Positions 12,283 through 22,592 of a stretch of DNA of 64,000 nucleotides are shown one piece after another. Source of the stretch: Xenorhabdus eapokensis (lineage in GTDB: Bacteria; Pseudomonadota; Gammaproteobacteria; Enterobacterales; Enterobacteriaceae); contig NZ_MKGQ01000006.1 of NCBI RefSeq assembly GCF_001908105.1, positions 70,419 to 134,418 of the forward strand, written 5' to 3'. Each line of letters opens with the position of its first letter. The first letter of the stretch is position 1. The notes under the pieces are model-generated. The model saw nothing but the letters and a program-made list of their open reading frames with translations. It did no database searches and was not told the DNA's origin. The position numbers and the translations under genes are program-made.

Positions 12283-12310
12283 TCATAAAAAAACCCGCAG
12301 TATTTGCGGG
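12283..12310 (-). terminator. metK terminator
   Basis: On the minus strand CCCGCA (12310-12305), a 5-nt loop, TGCGGG (12299-12294) and then seven U, 22 bp after the metK stop. It lies between metK and the convergent lipoprotein gene and may serve both. Confidence 0.85.
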
Positions 12311-12331
12311 CTTCGTAGACTAGTAAAAAAT

Positions 12332-13486
12332 TTATTTCAATCCTGCCGCAGAACGCAGAATTTCAGCTTTATCTGTGGCTTCCCACGGGAATTGTTCACG
12401 ACCGAAATGACCGTAAGCCGCGGTATCGCGATAAATAGGTTGTAACAGATTCAGCATCTTAATCAGGCCGTAAGGGCGCAGATCAAAAAATTCACGCACT
12501 AGTTGAATCAATGTGGAAGTTGGCACTTTCTCTGTACCGAACGTTTCCACCATGATAGAGGTTGGCTCTGCAACACCGATGGCGTAAGAGACTTGGATTT
12601 CACAACGATCAGCCAGGCCTGCTGCAACGATGTTTTTGGCAACGTAACGCGCTGCATAGGCTGCCGAACGGTCAACTTTGGAGGGATCTTTACCAGAAAA
12701 TGCGCCACCACCGTGACGAGCCATACCACCGTAGGTGTCAACAATGATTTTACGTCCAGTCAGACCACAGTCACCCATTGGCCCACCGATCACAAAGCGA
12801 CCTGTTGGATTGATGAAATATTTGGTCATCGGAGTAAGCCATTCGGTAGGCAATACAGGTTTGATGATCTCTTCCATCACGGCTTCATGCAGTGCTTTTT
12901 GATCAATATCTTCACTATGCTGGGTTGAAAGGACAACTGCATCAATACCAATAATTTTGCCATTCTCATACTGGAAAGTGACCTGACTTTTTGCATCAGG
13001 GCGCAACCACGGCAGGGTGCCATTTTTACGAACTTCAGCCTGACGCTCAACCAAACGGTGTGCATAAGTGATAGGTGCTGGCATGAGAACATCAGTTTCG
13101 TTGGTCGCATAACCAAACATCAGCCCCTGATCTCCTGCGCCTTGCTCCAGAGGATCTGTACGATCAACCCCCTGGTTGATATCAGGGGATTGTTTACCAA
13201 TGGCACTGATAACCGCACATGAGTTGGCATCAAACCCCATATCTGAGCTGGTATAGCCGATTTCACGTACTGTACTGCGAGTAATTTCTTCTATATCAAC
13301 CCAAGCGCTGGTAGTGATTTCACCACCAACCATGACCATGCCTGTTTTAACGTAAGTTTCGCAGGCTACGCGAGCTTTAGGATCCTGTTTTAAAATTGCA
13401 TCAAGGACGGCATCGGAAATCTGATCAGCAATTTTGTCTGGATGCCCTTCTGAAACAGATTCAGAAGTAAAAAGATGTGTAGTCAT
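12332..13486 (-). CDS. metK: S-adenosylmethionine synthetase
   Basis: 384 residues, as in E. coli. Makes S-adenosylmethionine from methionine and ATP in the cytosol. Signature segments are present: the ATP-binding [16 protein letters not shown], the hexapeptide [12 protein letters not shown] and the P-loop-like [17 protein letters not shown]. The start ATG lies after AAGGT with a long spacer. Directly upstream is a MetJ-like operator, so repression by methionine is likely. As in E. coli it is divergent from the speAB region. Confidence 0.98.
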   Translation of the reverse strand: MTTHLFTSESVSEGHPDKIADQISDAVLDAILKQDPKARVACETYVKTGMVMVGGEITTSAWVDIEEITRSTVREIGYTSSDMGFDANSCAVISAIGKQSPDINQGVDRTDPLEQGAGDQGLMFGYATNETDVLMPAPITYAHRLVERQAEVRKNGTLPWLRPDAKSQVTFQYENGKIIGIDAVVLSTQHSEDIDQKALHEAVMEEIIKPVLPTEWLTPMTKYFINPTGRFVIGGPMGDCGLTGRKIIVDTYGGMARHGGGAFSGKDPSKVDRSAAYAARYVAKNIVAAGLADRCEIQVSYAIGVAEPTSIMVETFGTEKVPTSTLIQLVREFFDLRPYGLIKMLNLLQPIYRDTAAYGHFGREQFPWEATDKAEILRSAAGLK

Positions 13487-13539
13487 TATATTTTATTACC
13501 TTAAATATAATCTTGGTTTAAGGGCGGATTGGGATGTAT

Positions 13540-13555
13540 TACCGTCTAGACGGCT
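13540..13555 (-). promoter_or_regulatory. MetJ operator (two tandem met boxes) of metK
   Basis: On the minus strand the 16-mer reads AGCCGTCT AGACGGTA, two adjacent 8-mers matching the met-box consensus AGACGTCT at 7 and 6 of 8 positions, 54 bp upstream of the metK ATG. MetJ binds such tandem boxes cooperatively with SAM as corepressor. The other strand of the same site is also met-box-like because the sequence is nearly palindromic. Confidence 0.65.
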
Positions 13556-13738
13556 ATTCTAAGTCACTCTTACTAAGGTTACCAGTTTTTTTAGTTTTAA
13601 TTACCTGCCAGTGTGTGACATTTATCCAAAAAGTATGGAGGTGTTCATTCCCCGTTTAGATAAATTTCGTTTTGCAATTTTACTGGATTACAGGTATAAA
13701 CTGCGCGCGTAACACAAGTCATTTTTTGCACGTGGAAC

Positions 13739-13960
13739 TTGGCGTTACAGGCGTTTGCAGGAGATATATGCGTATCCTGCTTCTCAATTGAGAAACGGCT
13801 TGCGGTAGTAAGCCATGTGGAGGTGAATGGGGTTATGATCCATTATCTGCTGAATGTTAACGGCCAACAGCCACATTATACCATTGATATATTCACATCT
13901 TGTCCCTTCCTTTTATATACGCAGGTCTTTCGATGTTACCCGTGGCTAAGCCGCAGATAA
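13739..13960 (+). CDS. yqgB: YqgB-like small ORF upstream of speA
   Basis: The frame contains CxWxL...FAGDICVSCFSIEK, which resembles the end of the 43-residue E. coli protein YqgB (QFQAAIVVNCFTLNKII), and yqgB occupies exactly this place upstream of speA in E. coli. The similarity extends upstream of the listed start to a cysteine codon at 13727, and the frame is open back to a stop at 13697-13699, but there is no ATG in that part; TTG at 13739 is the first listed start. Unlike E. coli YqgB the frame continues about 50 codons after the motif. It may be a real small protein with an unusual start, a translated leader or a decaying copy. Product length and start are uncertain. Confidence 0.4.
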   Translation: MALQAFAGDICVSCFSIEKRLAVVSHVEVNGVMIHYLLNVNGQQPHYTIDIFTSCPFLLYTQVFRCYPWLSRR

Positions 13961-14002
13961 ATTGGGTTGGCATCATTATATAGTCACGCAGTAAATATGT
14001 TG

Positions 14003-14030
14003 TTTAGTACTCTCTAAACGTTCCTATAAT
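14003..14030 (+). promoter_or_regulatory. candidate speA promoter
   Basis: A perfect TATAAT (14025-14030) with a weak -35 TTTAGT (14003-14008), 118 bp before the speA ATG. Pattern match only. Confidence 0.4.
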
Positions 14031-14147
14031 CTAAGAGCATGCTGTTCCCTGACATTTTTTAATGCGCAAGATACGCACGATAAATAGTGTCTTGGGTTAT
14101 TGACTTTACAGGTGAAGGCAAACCTCAACTCCATGAAGGAGACTGCC

Positions 14148-16052
14148 ATGAATGATAATATCGCTCGCAAAATGCAACAGACCTATAACATCGCATACTG
14201 GGGTGGTGGCTATTACTATGTCAATGATCTGGGTAATGTCAGTGTTTGCCCAAACCCTGACTTACCGGGAGCTCAAGTTGAACTCGCCACTCTGGTGAAG
14301 AAAGTTCAGGAAGAAAAAGAACAGTTGCGTTTGCCGGCATTGTTTTGTTTTCCCCAGATTTTGCAACATCGCTTGCGTTCGATTAATGCCGCATTTAAAC
14401 GTGCCCGTGAATCTTATGGGTATCAAGGAGATTACTTCCTTGTTTACCCGATTAAGGTCAATCAGCACCGCCGCGTTATTGAGACATTGGCAAATGCTGA
14501 TGAACCGATTGGATTAGAAGCCGGTTCCAAAGCGGAATTAATGGCAGTGCTGGCTCATGCAGGCATGACGGGAACTGTGATTGTTTGTAATGGCTATAAG
14601 GATCGCGAATATGTCCGTCTGGCGTTGATCGGTGAAAAGCTGGGACACAAGGTGTATCTGGTTATCGAGAAGATGTCTGAAATTGAGATGGTACTGGAAG
14701 AAGCCAAGCGCCTGAATGTTATCCCGCGCTTGGGCGTTCGTGCTCGTTTGGCATCCCAGGGTTCTGGCAAGTGGCAGGCCAGTGGCGGTGAAAAATCTAA
14801 GTTTGGTTTGGCTGCTGCGCAGGTATTGCAATTAGTTGAAAGGTTGCGTTCAGCAGGGCGGTTGGATAGCTTGCAATTGCTGCATTTCCATTTGGGTTCC
14901 CAATTGGCAAATATCCGCGATGTGGCGACGGGAGTGCGTGAATCTGCTCGTTTTTATGTCGAGTTATCTAAACTGGGTGTCAAGATCCAGTGCTTTGATG
15001 TGGGTGGGGGTTTAGGTGTCGATTATGAAGGGACACGCTCTCAATCAGAATGCTCGGTTAACTACGGTTTAAATGAATACGCGAACAACGTTATTTGGGG
15101 GATTGGTGATGCGTGTGAAGAACATGGCCTGCCTCACCCAACCGTGATTACGGAATCTGGCCGTGCATTGACCGCTCATCATACGGTTTTGGTCTCCAAT
15201 GTGATTGGGGTGGAGCACAATGAGTTTACTCAAACAACGCCACCGGCAGAAGATGCGACGCGTCCCCTGACTAGTTTGTGGGAAACCTGGCAGGAGATGC
15301 AATCCGACAGTAGCCGCCGTTCCCTGCGTGAATGGCTGCATGACAGCCAGTTTGATCTGCATGACGTCCATACTCAGTATGCTCACGGTATGTTGGATCT
15401 GTCAGAACGAGCATGGGCGGAAGAACTGTATTTAAATATTTGTCGCCATATTCAGCAAGATCTTGACCCAAGCAACCGTGCCCATCGTCCGATTATTGAT
15501 GAATTACAGGAACGCATGGCCGATAAATTCTATGTGAATTTCTCGCTGTTCCAGTCAATGCCAGATGCGTGGGGGATTGATCAACTTTTCCCTGTTTTGC
15601 CGATTGAAGGTCTGGATAAGCCGCTGGATCGTCGTGCTGTTCTGCTGGATATTACCTGCGATTCTGATGGTACGATTGATCACTATGTTGATGGCGATGG
15701 TGTGGCGACAACGATGCCAATGCCAGCTTATGATCCAGAAAACCCGCCATTGATTGGTTTCTTTATGGTCGGAGCCTATCAGGAAATTTTGGGTAACATG
15801 CATAACTTGTTTGGTGATACGGCGGCTATTGATGTTTATGTTTCAGAAAATGGCGCAGTGACTTATAAGCAGAGTGAGGAAGGTGATTCGGTCGCCAATA
15901 TGCTTCAATATGTCAAACTGGAGCCGCAGGTATTATTGACTCGTTTCCGTGATCAAGTGAAATCGGCCGATCTGAATGAAAATTTACGGGAACAATTCTT
16001 GCAAGAGTTTGAAAGTGGCCTGTATGGCTACACTTATTTGGAAGACGAGTAA
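14148..16052 (+). CDS. speA: biosynthetic arginine decarboxylase
   Basis: 634 residues from this start. PLP enzyme of alanine-racemase fold (DABA/ornithine decarboxylase fold III) that turns arginine into agmatine, the first step of the arginine route to putrescine. Very close to E. coli SpeA: the PLP lysine segment [64 protein letters not shown] and the C-terminal [11 protein letters not shown]. Earlier in-frame starts exist (TTG 14100, ATG 14133), but only the ATG at 14148 has a correctly spaced GGAG. speB follows after 142 bp. Confidence 0.95.
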   Translation: MNDNIARKMQQTYNIAYWGGGYYYVNDLGNVSVCPNPDLPGAQVELATLVKKVQEEKEQLRLPALFCFPQILQHRLRSINAAFKRARESYGYQGDYFLVYPIKVNQHRRVIETLANADEPIGLEAGSKAELMAVLAHAGMTGTVIVCNGYKDREYVRLALIGEKLGHKVYLVIEKMSEIEMVLEEAKRLNVIPRLGVRARLASQGSGKWQASGGEKSKFGLAAAQVLQLVERLRSAGRLDSLQLLHFHLGSQLANIRDVATGVRESARFYVELSKLGVKIQCFDVGGGLGVDYEGTRSQSECSVNYGLNEYANNVIWGIGDACEEHGLPHPTVITESGRALTAHHTVLVSNVIGVEHNEFTQTTPPAEDATRPLTSLWETWQEMQSDSSRRSLREWLHDSQFDLHDVHTQYAHGMLDLSERAWAEELYLNICRHIQQDLDPSNRAHRPIIDELQERMADKFYVNFSLFQSMPDAWGIDQLFPVLPIEGLDKPLDRRAVLLDITCDSDGTIDHYVDGDGVATTMPMPAYDPENPPLIGFFMVGAYQEILGNMHNLFGDTAAIDVYVSENGAVTYKQSEEGDSVANMLQYVKLEPQVLLTRFRDQVKSADLNENLREQFLQEFESGLYGYTYLEDE

Positions 16053-16194
16053 TCCTGGTTAGTCATTGAACTGCATTAATAGTCATTCTTGGTCATGTGT
16101 TTTGTATAATAGTGTAAATAAGCCTCTGTGTTACTTGTTACTGCCAATATTGGAGACGGGTAATGAGCCAGCATAGGACTTTTGAGGATATATC

Positions 16195-17121
16195 ATGAGT
16201 GTTAGCGCCTTAGGAAACCAAATTGATAACTCTTTGGTTTCAAATGCCTTCGGATTCTTGCGTTTTCCATTGAATTTTCAACCCTATTCCAGTGATGCGG
16301 AATGGGTAATTACCGGTGTTCCTTTTGATATGGCAACATCGGGACGTGCGGGCAGCCGTCATGGGCCAGCCGCTATTCGTCAGGTATCGACTAATCTGGC
16401 GTGGGAAAGCTGCCGTTGGCCGTGGAACTTTAGCTTACGCAAGCACCTGAATGTGGTGGATTGCGGGGATCTGGTCTTTAATTTCGGTGATGCCCAGGAT
16501 ATGAGTGATAAGTTGCAGGCACATGCTGAAAAGGTACTGGCATCGGGTAAGCGTATGCTGTCTTTTGGCGGTGATCACTTTGTTACTTTGCCACTGCTAC
16601 GAGCTCATGCAAAATACTTTGGTAAGATGGCGCTGATCCATTTTGATGCCCATACAGATACTTATGCAAATGGCAGTCAATTTGATCATGGTACGATGTT
16701 TTACCATGCGCCAAATGAAGGGTTGATAGATCCTCACCACTCAGTACAAATAGGTATTCGCACTGAACACGATGCAGATAATGGTTTTACTGTATTAGAT
16801 GCAGGTCAGGTTAATGATCGCGGTGTTGATGACATTGTTGAGCAGATTAAAACGGTGGTTGGTGACTTGCCGATTTATCTGACGTTCGATATTGATTGCC
16901 TCGATCCGGCATTTGCACCCGGTACAGGAACGCCAGTGATGGGTGGATTGACGTCAGATCGCGCCTTGAAAATAGTGCGCGCCTTACAACCATTGAATAT
17001 CGTTGGAATGGATGTGGTGGAAGTGGCACCGGCTTATGACCAATCTGAAATTACGGCATTGGCCGCCGCAACAATTGGACTGGAGTTGCTGTATTTGCAG
17101 GCATCGAAGAAAGATCTGTAA
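16195..17121 (+). CDS. speB: agmatinase
   Basis: 308 residues (E. coli SpeB 306). Hydrolyses agmatine to putrescine and urea, completing the path begun by SpeA. Ureohydrolase metal ligands are all visible: [17 protein letters not shown] and [18 protein letters not shown], which bind two Mn2+. ATG at 16195 with GAGGATA upstream. The 142-bp gap after speA leaves room for its own promoter; cotranscription is also possible. Confidence 0.97.
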   Translation: MSVSALGNQIDNSLVSNAFGFLRFPLNFQPYSSDAEWVITGVPFDMATSGRAGSRHGPAAIRQVSTNLAWESCRWPWNFSLRKHLNVVDCGDLVFNFGDAQDMSDKLQAHAEKVLASGKRMLSFGGDHFVTLPLLRAHAKYFGKMALIHFDAHTDTYANGSQFDHGTMFYHAPNEGLIDPHHSVQIGIRTEHDADNGFTVLDAGQVNDRGVDDIVEQIKTVVGDLPIYLTFDIDCLDPAFAPGTGTPVMGGLTSDRALKIVRALQPLNIVGMDVVEVAPAYDQSEITALAAATIGLELLYLQASKKDL

Positions 17122-17148
17122 TGCATTAATCTTGTCAGTTGTTTTTAA

Positions 17149-17170
17149 AGGCTCATTTAAAGGTGAGCCT
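17149..17170. terminator. bidirectional hairpin between speB and the PPTase gene
   Basis: AGGCTCA (17149-17155) pairs with TGAGCCT (17164-17170). On the minus strand it is followed by TTTAAAAA; on the plus strand the U tract is missing. It separates convergent genes. Confidence 0.5.
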
Positions 17171-17223
17171 GTAATTCAATCTGTTTTTATGCTCTTTCTT
17201 TCATAAAATAGCTCAATGTTCCA

Positions 17224-17979
17224 TCACTGCACAATGTACGTCAACACTTGCTGCTGCGGCATTAAGGCAAAATTTCCGTGGAATTGCGAGCCAGCTCGAT
17301 ACTCATCAGATAATGTTTGCAGTAGTTTTATGCTTATAGCGTAATCTCTGCAATCAATTGACGTAATTTCAGCCGCATGGAAATCAAAGAAGCGTTTTAC
17401 GTGGGGATAAAGTGCCTTAAACAGACTCTCCTTGACGGAGAACGCAAGAGTAAATACCTGTGTAAAAGGTAATGAGCATTCTGTCAGTAATTTCACTTCA
17501 TTATCATTGATGATGCTCGATGAAACACTTTTGATGGTATCTGGTTTAATCTCTTGCTCGATATCTACGCCTATTATTCGGTAGTTATTGCAAGAAGCCG
17601 CAAAGGCAATGGCACAGTTGGTGGAATGAGAAATCGAGCCACAAATGTTGCCAGGCCAGATTGGGGAGCGATCTGGGGCATTGGTTACCTGAAAACCAGG
17701 ATAACCCAAACGATTTAAAACTTGTTGAGTGCAATAACGAGCAGCCAGATATTCCGCACGTCGTTTATGTACTGCATTTTGTAACTGGCTTGGGTAGGTA
17801 ATGCTACATTCGTTAAATAGCGCATCCCGATAGTAAGACAGATCAAAATACGTTTTTATAACTTGCAGGTCGGCATGTTCTGACAGCACACCGGCTTGTA
17901 TATCTGTAAAAAAAGGATCATTTATGGTAGCGGTTTGAGCAAAGGTAAGGATAGAAGTAAAAGTCATTTTTTTCATCAT
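17224..17979 (-). CDS. 4'-phosphopantetheinyl transferase, EntD/NgrA type
   Basis: 251 residues. Transfers phosphopantetheine from CoA to carrier-protein domains of peptide or polyketide synthases. Family motifs in order: KRRAEYLAARYC (substrate-binding arginine), APDRSPIWP, GSISHS, GVDIEQ (Mg2+ ligand Asp) and FSVKESLFKALYP (P3 motif with Glu and Lys). This is the Sfp/EntD superfamily, EntD branch. In Photorhabdus and Xenorhabdus the one broad enzyme of this type is NgrA, needed for antibiotics, siderophore and nematode support; that identity is inferred. No synthase gene adjoins it. Three in-frame ATGs lie at the start (17979, 17976, 17967), none with a clear ribosome site. It is convergent with speB. 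Confidence 0.85.
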   Translation of the reverse strand: MMKKMTFTSILTFAQTATINDPFFTDIQAGVLSEHADLQVIKTYFDLSYYRDALFNECSITYPSQLQNAVHKRRAEYLAARYCTQQVLNRLGYPGFQVTNAPDRSPIWPGNICGSISHSTNCAIAFAASCNNYRIIGVDIEQEIKPDTIKSVSSSIINDNEVKLLTECSLPFTQVFTLAFSVKESLFKALYPHVKRFFDFHAAEITSIDCRDYAISIKLLQTLSDEYRAGSQFHGNFALMPQQQVLTYIVQ

Positions 17980-18063
17980 GGTTTTTTATTATTGGCTGCG
18001 ATTATTAGAGAGCAGATCAATTAAAAATGTTTATGATCTGATTTTGCCATATCTTAATTTTAG

Positions 18064-18092
18064 TTCACTAACGTGATAACTCTTTTTATACT
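18064..18092 (+). promoter_or_regulatory. candidate galE promoter
   Basis: TTCACT (18064-18069), 17-bp spacer, TATACT (18087-18092), 33 bp before the galE start. A 7-bp inverted repeat CAGATCA/TGATCTG (18013-18019, 18034-18040) lies just upstream and could be an operator. No good match to the E. coli GalR operator was seen. Confidence 0.45.
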
Positions 18093-18125
18093 CGTCGTTA
18101 TTATCATTTTTGAAAAGAGGTTATT

Positions 18126-19145
18126 GTGGAAATATTAGTGACAGGTGGAATGGGATATATTGGTAGCCATACTTGTGTTCAAATGATTGAAGCGGGAATG
18201 ACGCCGATCATCATCGATAACCTGTGCAATGCCAATCGTGAAGTTCTGGCTCGTGTTGAAGCATTGACTGGCGTACAGCCACTGTTTTATGAAGGGGATA
18301 TTCGTGATGAATCCTTCCTTGATGCTATTTTTTCCCGTCATCAAATTCAGGCAGTGATTCATTTTGCAGGTTTGAAAGCGGTGGGTGAATCTGTCGCTAA
18401 ACCTATCGAATATTATGACAATAATGTCAATGGAACGCTGGTGCTGGTGCGTAGCATGCGTAAAGCGGGTGTAAAAAGCATTATCTTCAGCTCATCTGCA
18501 ACGGTATATGGTGATCCGGATGTTGTGCCTATTACTGAACAGTCTGCGGTAGGCAATACAACTAACCCTTATGGCACCAGTAAATATATGGTTGAACGCT
18601 GCTTGTCTGATCTCCATCATGCAGAAAATGATTGGTCTGTGGTGCTGTTGCGTTACTTCAATCCAGTTGGTGCTCATCCTTCTGGCACAATGGGAGAAGA
18701 TCCTCAGGGAATTCCCAACAATTTGATGCCTTATATTGCCCAGGTTGCGGTAGGCCGTCGGGAAAAATTGTCTGTGTATGGAAATGATTATCCAACAACC
18801 GACGGCACTGGAGTGCGCGATTATATCCATGTTATGGATTTGGCTGACGGGCATATCGCTGCCCTAAATGCGGTTGGTAAGAAAGCGGGACTGCATATCT
18901 ACAATTTGGGTACCGGAAGAGGTACCAGCGTGCTGGAAATGGTGGACGCTTTTAGTCATGCTTGCGGCAAACCCGTTCCTTATGAAATTTGTCCACGTCG
19001 TTCGGGAGATATTGCAGAATGTTGGTCAAGCTCGGAGAAAGCCGAGCGAGAACTAGGCTGGAAAGCAAACCGAACTATCGTGGAAATGACCGCTGATGCC
19101 TGGCGTTGGCAGTCTCAAAATCCCAATGGCTACAAAGCGAAGTAA
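18126..19145 (+). CDS. galE: UDP-glucose 4-epimerase
   Basis: 339 residues (E. coli 338). Interconverts UDP-galactose and UDP-glucose in the Leloir pathway and supplies UDP-galactose for surface polysaccharide. Extended short-chain dehydrogenase: NAD-binding GGMGYIGSHT at the start, catalytic Ser-Ser in FSSSATVYG and YxxxK in NPYGTSKYMVE. The start is GTG at 18126, preceded by a clear AAGAGG; no ATG fits the family start. First gene of galETK. Confidence 0.97.
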   Translation: MEILVTGGMGYIGSHTCVQMIEAGMTPIIIDNLCNANREVLARVEALTGVQPLFYEGDIRDESFLDAIFSRHQIQAVIHFAGLKAVGESVAKPIEYYDNNVNGTLVLVRSMRKAGVKSIIFSSSATVYGDPDVVPITEQSAVGNTTNPYGTSKYMVERCLSDLHHAENDWSVVLLRYFNPVGAHPSGTMGEDPQGIPNNLMPYIAQVAVGRREKLSVYGNDYPTTDGTGVRDYIHVMDLADGHIAALNAVGKKAGLHIYNLGTGRGTSVLEMVDAFSHACGKPVPYEICPRRSGDIAECWSSSEKAERELGWKANRTIVEMTADAWRWQSQNPNGYKAK

Positions 19146-19209
19146 GAAACAGCAAAAAATGTTTGGTTTTCTGTAAGGGGTGTGTGGTGAAAGCAAGGGG
19201 GTATCCAAG

Positions 19210-20289
19210 ATGTCAAAGTTGCGATTCAATTTTGTTGATTGTCCACATAGGCGATATAACCCTTTGACGGGTAAATGGATTATTGTTTCACCGCACCGAA
19301 CTGAACGACCGTGGAGTGGAATTGATGAAAAACCACTTCACGTTGCCTTGCCAAGTTATGATGAACACTGTTTTTTATGCCCGAATAATACCCGTGCTTC
19401 AGGTAATAGTAATTCAGATTATCAGGACGTTTATATATTCCAGAATGATTATTCTGCCTTGCTACCGGAGCGGTTTGATATTAGTCCTACCGATAACCCA
19501 TTATTTAAAATTGAGCCAGTGAGTGGCGTTTGTCGGGTTCTCTGTTTTTCTCCTGATCACAGCAAAACATTGCCGGAACTGTCGTTGAGTCAAATCCGTC
19601 GTGTTATTGATACATGGAATGCGCAGATTGAGGAGTTGAGCCAGCGTTATATTTGGATTCAGGTTTTTGAGAATAAAGGAGAAATGATGGGATGTTCTCA
19701 ACCCCATCCTCATGGCCAGATTTGGGCCAGTGATTTCCTGCCTGATGAGCTGGCACGTAAAGATGAACTATTGCGGCAATATTATTGTCAGCAAGGAACT
19801 AGTTTATTGGTGGATTATCTCGAAGCTGAGCGCAAAGATGGCGCCCGTACGGTAGTGGAAACTGAATATTGGCTTGCGGTTGTGCCCTATTGGGCGGTAT
19901 GGCCGTTTGAAACGATGCTAGTGCCGAAAAATCCTATCCGCCGCATGAGTGAACTGACGGAAGCACAACGTGATGACCTGGCAGTGGCGATGAAAAAATT
20001 GACCAGTCGCTATGATAATCTGTTTCAGTGTGCTTTTCCCTATTCAATGGGCTGGCATTTTGCTCCTTTCTTCGAGCATCAATGCGATGACAATGCCATA
20101 TCACACAAACACAATATTGATCACTGGCAATTACATGCACTGTTTTACCCGCCGTTATTACGTTCATCCAGCGTCCGTAAGTTTATGGTGGGTTATGAGA
20201 TGTTGGCGGCAGCTCAGCGTGATTTAACGCCAGAACAGGCCGCCCAACGGTTACGGGATGTCAGCGACATTCATTTTAAGCTACGCTGA
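19210..20289 (+). CDS. galT: galactose-1-phosphate uridylyltransferase
   Basis: 359 residues. Exchanges UMP between UDP-glucose and galactose 1-phosphate. Nucleophile histidine in [11 protein letters not shown]; zinc ligands in CFLCPNN and [10 protein letters not shown]. An upstream GTG (19180) is possible, but the ATG at 19210 has AAGGGGG at the right distance. Two oddities against E. coli GalT: about ten extra residues between GWHFAPF and DHWQLHA, and the second histidine of the HAH pair that binds iron (His298 in E. coli) is a leucine (codon 20140-20142). The iron is structural in E. coli, so activity need not be lost. Confidence 0.95.
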   Translation: MSKLRFNFVDCPHRRYNPLTGKWIIVSPHRTERPWSGIDEKPLHVALPSYDEHCFLCPNNTRASGNSNSDYQDVYIFQNDYSALLPERFDISPTDNPLFKIEPVSGVCRVLCFSPDHSKTLPELSLSQIRRVIDTWNAQIEELSQRYIWIQVFENKGEMMGCSQPHPHGQIWASDFLPDELARKDELLRQYYCQQGTSLLVDYLEAERKDGARTVVETEYWLAVVPYWAVWPFETMLVPKNPIRRMSELTEAQRDDLAVAMKKLTSRYDNLFQCAFPYSMGWHFAPFFEHQCDDNAISHKHNIDHWQLHALFYPPLLRSSSVRKFMVGYEMLAAAQRDLTPEQAAQRLRDVSDIHFKLR

Positions 20290-20323
20290 TTTTCACGAGG
20301 AAACGTTTCTGGAGGAAAAAGAG

Positions 20324-21478
20324 ATGAAAACTTTAATCCAAAACGTCACTAAATCTTTTGAGGCGTGCTTTAATTATTCTCCAACGCATTTTTTTCAGGC
20401 ACCGGGGCGGGTGAATCTTATCGGTGAGCATACGGATTACAACAGTGGTTTTGTCTTGCCTTGTGCGATTAATTTCCAGACAGTAGTTGCCGCCGCTAAG
20501 CGTGGGGATATGCGTGTCAGAGTGATAGCTGTTGATTATCATAATCAGTGTGATGAGTTTGATCTTTGCCAGCCCATTCTCTTTCAGCCAGAAAAAATGT
20601 GGGCGAATTACATCCGTGGTGTGGTGAACTCTTTGGTGGAGAGTGGTTATGCGTTTGGTGGTATGGATCTCGCCATTAGTGGCAATATTCCACAAGGTGC
20701 GGGTTTGAGTTCATCTGCGTCATTGGAAGTCGTGGTTGGGCAAACCATTAAGTCGCTTTATCAACTCGATATTAGCCCCAAAATGATTGCATTGAGCGGG
20801 CAGCAAGCAGAAAACCAATTTGTCGGTTGCAATTCTGGCATTATGGATCAGTTAATCTCTGCTTGTGGGGAAGAGAATCACGCCTTGTTGATCGATTGCC
20901 TCACGTTGACAACACAATCTATACGTATGCCTGATCAAGTGGTTGTGATGATAATCAATTCTAATAAACAGCGTGGCCTGGTGGATAGCGAATACAACCT
21001 ACGCAGACAGCAATGTGAAGAAGCCGCTCATTTGTTGGGAGTGAAAACATTGCGTGATATCACTCTTGAGGATTTCAATGCTAATCAAACGTTACTCGAT
21101 ACATTGCTCGCCAAACGGGCTCGCCATGTGATCAGTGAAAATTTGCGGACTAAATTGGCGGCTGATGCTTTAAATGCTGGTGATTTATTTCTCCTTGGTC
21201 AGCTTATGGCTGCATCTCATATTTCCATGCGTGATGATTTTGACATTACTGTCCGTGAAATAGATGTGCTGGTGGCGATTGTTAAAGATGTGATTGGCGA
21301 TCACGGCGGCGTCCGTATGACAGGGGGGGGTTTTGGTGGTTGTGTGGTGGCGTTGGTTCTTCCTGATTTGGTGAAAAATGTCGAAAGGGCGATTGAGCAA
21401 CAATACAAGGCTAAAACAGGTTTAAAAGCGGATATCTATCTTTGTCAGGCCACAAAAGGTGTAAGCCAACTGGAATAA
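20324..21478 (+). CDS. galK: galactokinase
   Basis: 384 residues (E. coli 382). Phosphorylates galactose with ATP. GHMP-kinase signatures: [18 protein letters not shown] (galactokinase signature), [16 protein letters not shown] (ATP loop) and [14 protein letters not shown] (motif 3). The ATG at 20324 follows GGAGG with 8-nt spacing; an earlier in-frame start at 20258 would overlap galT and is rejected. No galM follows, so the operon is galETK. Confidence 0.97.
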   Translation: MKTLIQNVTKSFEACFNYSPTHFFQAPGRVNLIGEHTDYNSGFVLPCAINFQTVVAAAKRGDMRVRVIAVDYHNQCDEFDLCQPILFQPEKMWANYIRGVVNSLVESGYAFGGMDLAISGNIPQGAGLSSSASLEVVVGQTIKSLYQLDISPKMIALSGQQAENQFVGCNSGIMDQLISACGEENHALLIDCLTLTTQSIRMPDQVVVMIINSNKQRGLVDSEYNLRRQQCEEAAHLLGVKTLRDITLEDFNANQTLLDTLLAKRARHVISENLRTKLAADALNAGDLFLLGQLMAASHISMRDDFDITVREIDVLVAIVKDVIGDHGGVRMTGGGFGGCVVALVLPDLVKNVERAIEQQYKAKTGLKADIYLCQATKGVSQLE

Positions 21479-21822
21479 GTAAAAGATATCCTGAACTGAC
21501 TGTCACGGCTTTACAGACTGTGGGGAAAAGGTTGGGATGGATTTGCATTGTTACGGATCAATAGGATAGAAAAATCACGCGATAAATTTTTAGTGATTTT
21601 ATGTCTAAGTGACTGATTATTTTCAATGTAATGGTAAAAATAAATAAATCGTGGGATGAGTTTCTTCACACGGTGTAAAGTGAAAGACAATAACTTATTG
21701 ATTATTTAATAAAAATAGTCATTTGTTAGTGGTTGGATCACTTTTAAAGAATGTTTCGATTGTGTTCATATATTGGCTTGTATATATTATCGCAGGTTTA
21801 TTATCACTATGGATTAATAATA
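21479..21822. other. AT-rich gap between galK and the OmpX-like gene
   Basis: 344 bp without a gene. No convincing U-tract hairpin ends the gal operon here. The right half is very AT-rich and should hold the promoter of the outer-membrane protein gene. An in-frame ATG at 21751 would only add 24 residues before the signal peptide. Confidence 0.45.
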
Positions 21823-22380
21823 ATGAAGAAGACATTTTTAATTTCCGCAATTGTAGCTGGATTATCCATTACCTCATTGGCAGCTAATGCTGGTGAGCAT
21901 ACTATTTCTGCGGGATATGCGCAGAGCAAAATTAACATTGAAAACAATAACTTAAAAACAAGCTTAAAAGGTTTTAACGTTAAATATCGTTATGAGTTCA
22001 ATGAGCAATTTGGCTTAATTAGTTCATTCACCCATACAGGTTATAACACTAGTTATGACGATCCACTTGGCTATCATGGAGGAAGCCTTGATTATAATTC
22101 TATAACAATTGGACCATCATATCGTTTTAATGAATATATAAGTGCTTATGCTTTAATTGGTGCAGGAGTGGGTAAAGCGTCAAACACTGAGCATATTAGA
22201 ATTAGCAAATACAATAGCATCCTATCTTTTAATGATGATACCAAAACAGCAGTAGCTTATGGCGCAGGTGTGCAATTTAATCCATTGCCGAATGTGGCAA
22301 TTGATGCATCATATGAATACACTAAATTAGATAGTATTAATCTGGGTACATGGGTACTTGGCGTTGGTTATCGTTTTTAA
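21823..22380 (+). CDS. ompX: OmpX/Ail-family outer membrane protein
   Basis: 185 residues. Signal peptide MKKTFLISAIVAGLS... cleaved after ANA (about residue 23). The mature chain is an eight-stranded barrel of the OmpX/Ail/PagC/Lom family: GEHTISAGYAQSKI, KGFNVKYRYEFNEQFGLI, SITIGPSYRFNEYISAYALIGAGVGK, VAYGAGVQFNPLPNVAIDASYEY and the C-terminal WVLGVGYRF ending in Phe, the BAM recognition signal. Family members adhere to host cells or resist complement; loops differ greatly, so the function is open. Chosen start gives a proper signal peptide; its ribosome site is weak. E. coli ompX is the closest remembered relative. Confidence 0.85.
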   Translation: MKKTFLISAIVAGLSITSLAANAGEHTISAGYAQSKINIENNNLKTSLKGFNVKYRYEFNEQFGLISSFTHTGYNTSYDDPLGYHGGSLDYNSITIGPSYRFNEYISAYALIGAGVGKASNTEHIRISKYNSILSFNDDTKTAVAYGAGVQFNPLPNVAIDASYEYTKLDSINLGTWVLGVGYRF

Positions 22381-22391
22381 TTTAGCTTACT

Positions 22392-22410
22392 AACCAAATA
22401 TTGGTTTTTT
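22392..22410 (+). terminator. terminator after the OmpX-like gene
   Basis: AACCAA (22392-22397), 3-nt loop, TTGGTT then TTTT, 11 bp after the stop. The stem is short and AT-rich. Confidence 0.55.
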
Positions 22411-22431
22411 AGCTAACCCTTTGCCTTAATT

Positions 22432-22456
22432 AAGTTCCGTTCACCCGACGGAACTT
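22432..22456. repeat. 9-bp inverted repeat
   Basis: AAGTTCCGT (22432-22440) pairs with ACGGAACTT (22448-22456), loop TCACCCG. It has no U tract. It lies between convergent genes and may be a transcript-end hairpin. Confidence 0.6.
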
Positions 22457-22543
22457 ATCACTATATTAAGCATATCGCTTTCCCTGCTTTTACTTTCCCG
22501 CAAATCTTCTAGCGACAATAAAAATGTAGTTTTTCTGCTTTTC

Positions 22544-22579
22544 ATGATGGTTTATTTTTGATTTTTGATAAACCATCAT
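22544..22579. repeat. 12-bp perfect inverted repeat
   Basis: ATGATGGTTTAT (22544-22555) and ATAAACCATCAT (22568-22579), 12-nt T-rich loop, 13 bp beyond the stop of the minus-strand gene at 22593. Probably the end-of-operon hairpin of the lipase pair; no U tract follows on the minus strand. Confidence 0.7.
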
Positions 22580-22592
22580 TGAGATGAGTTGG

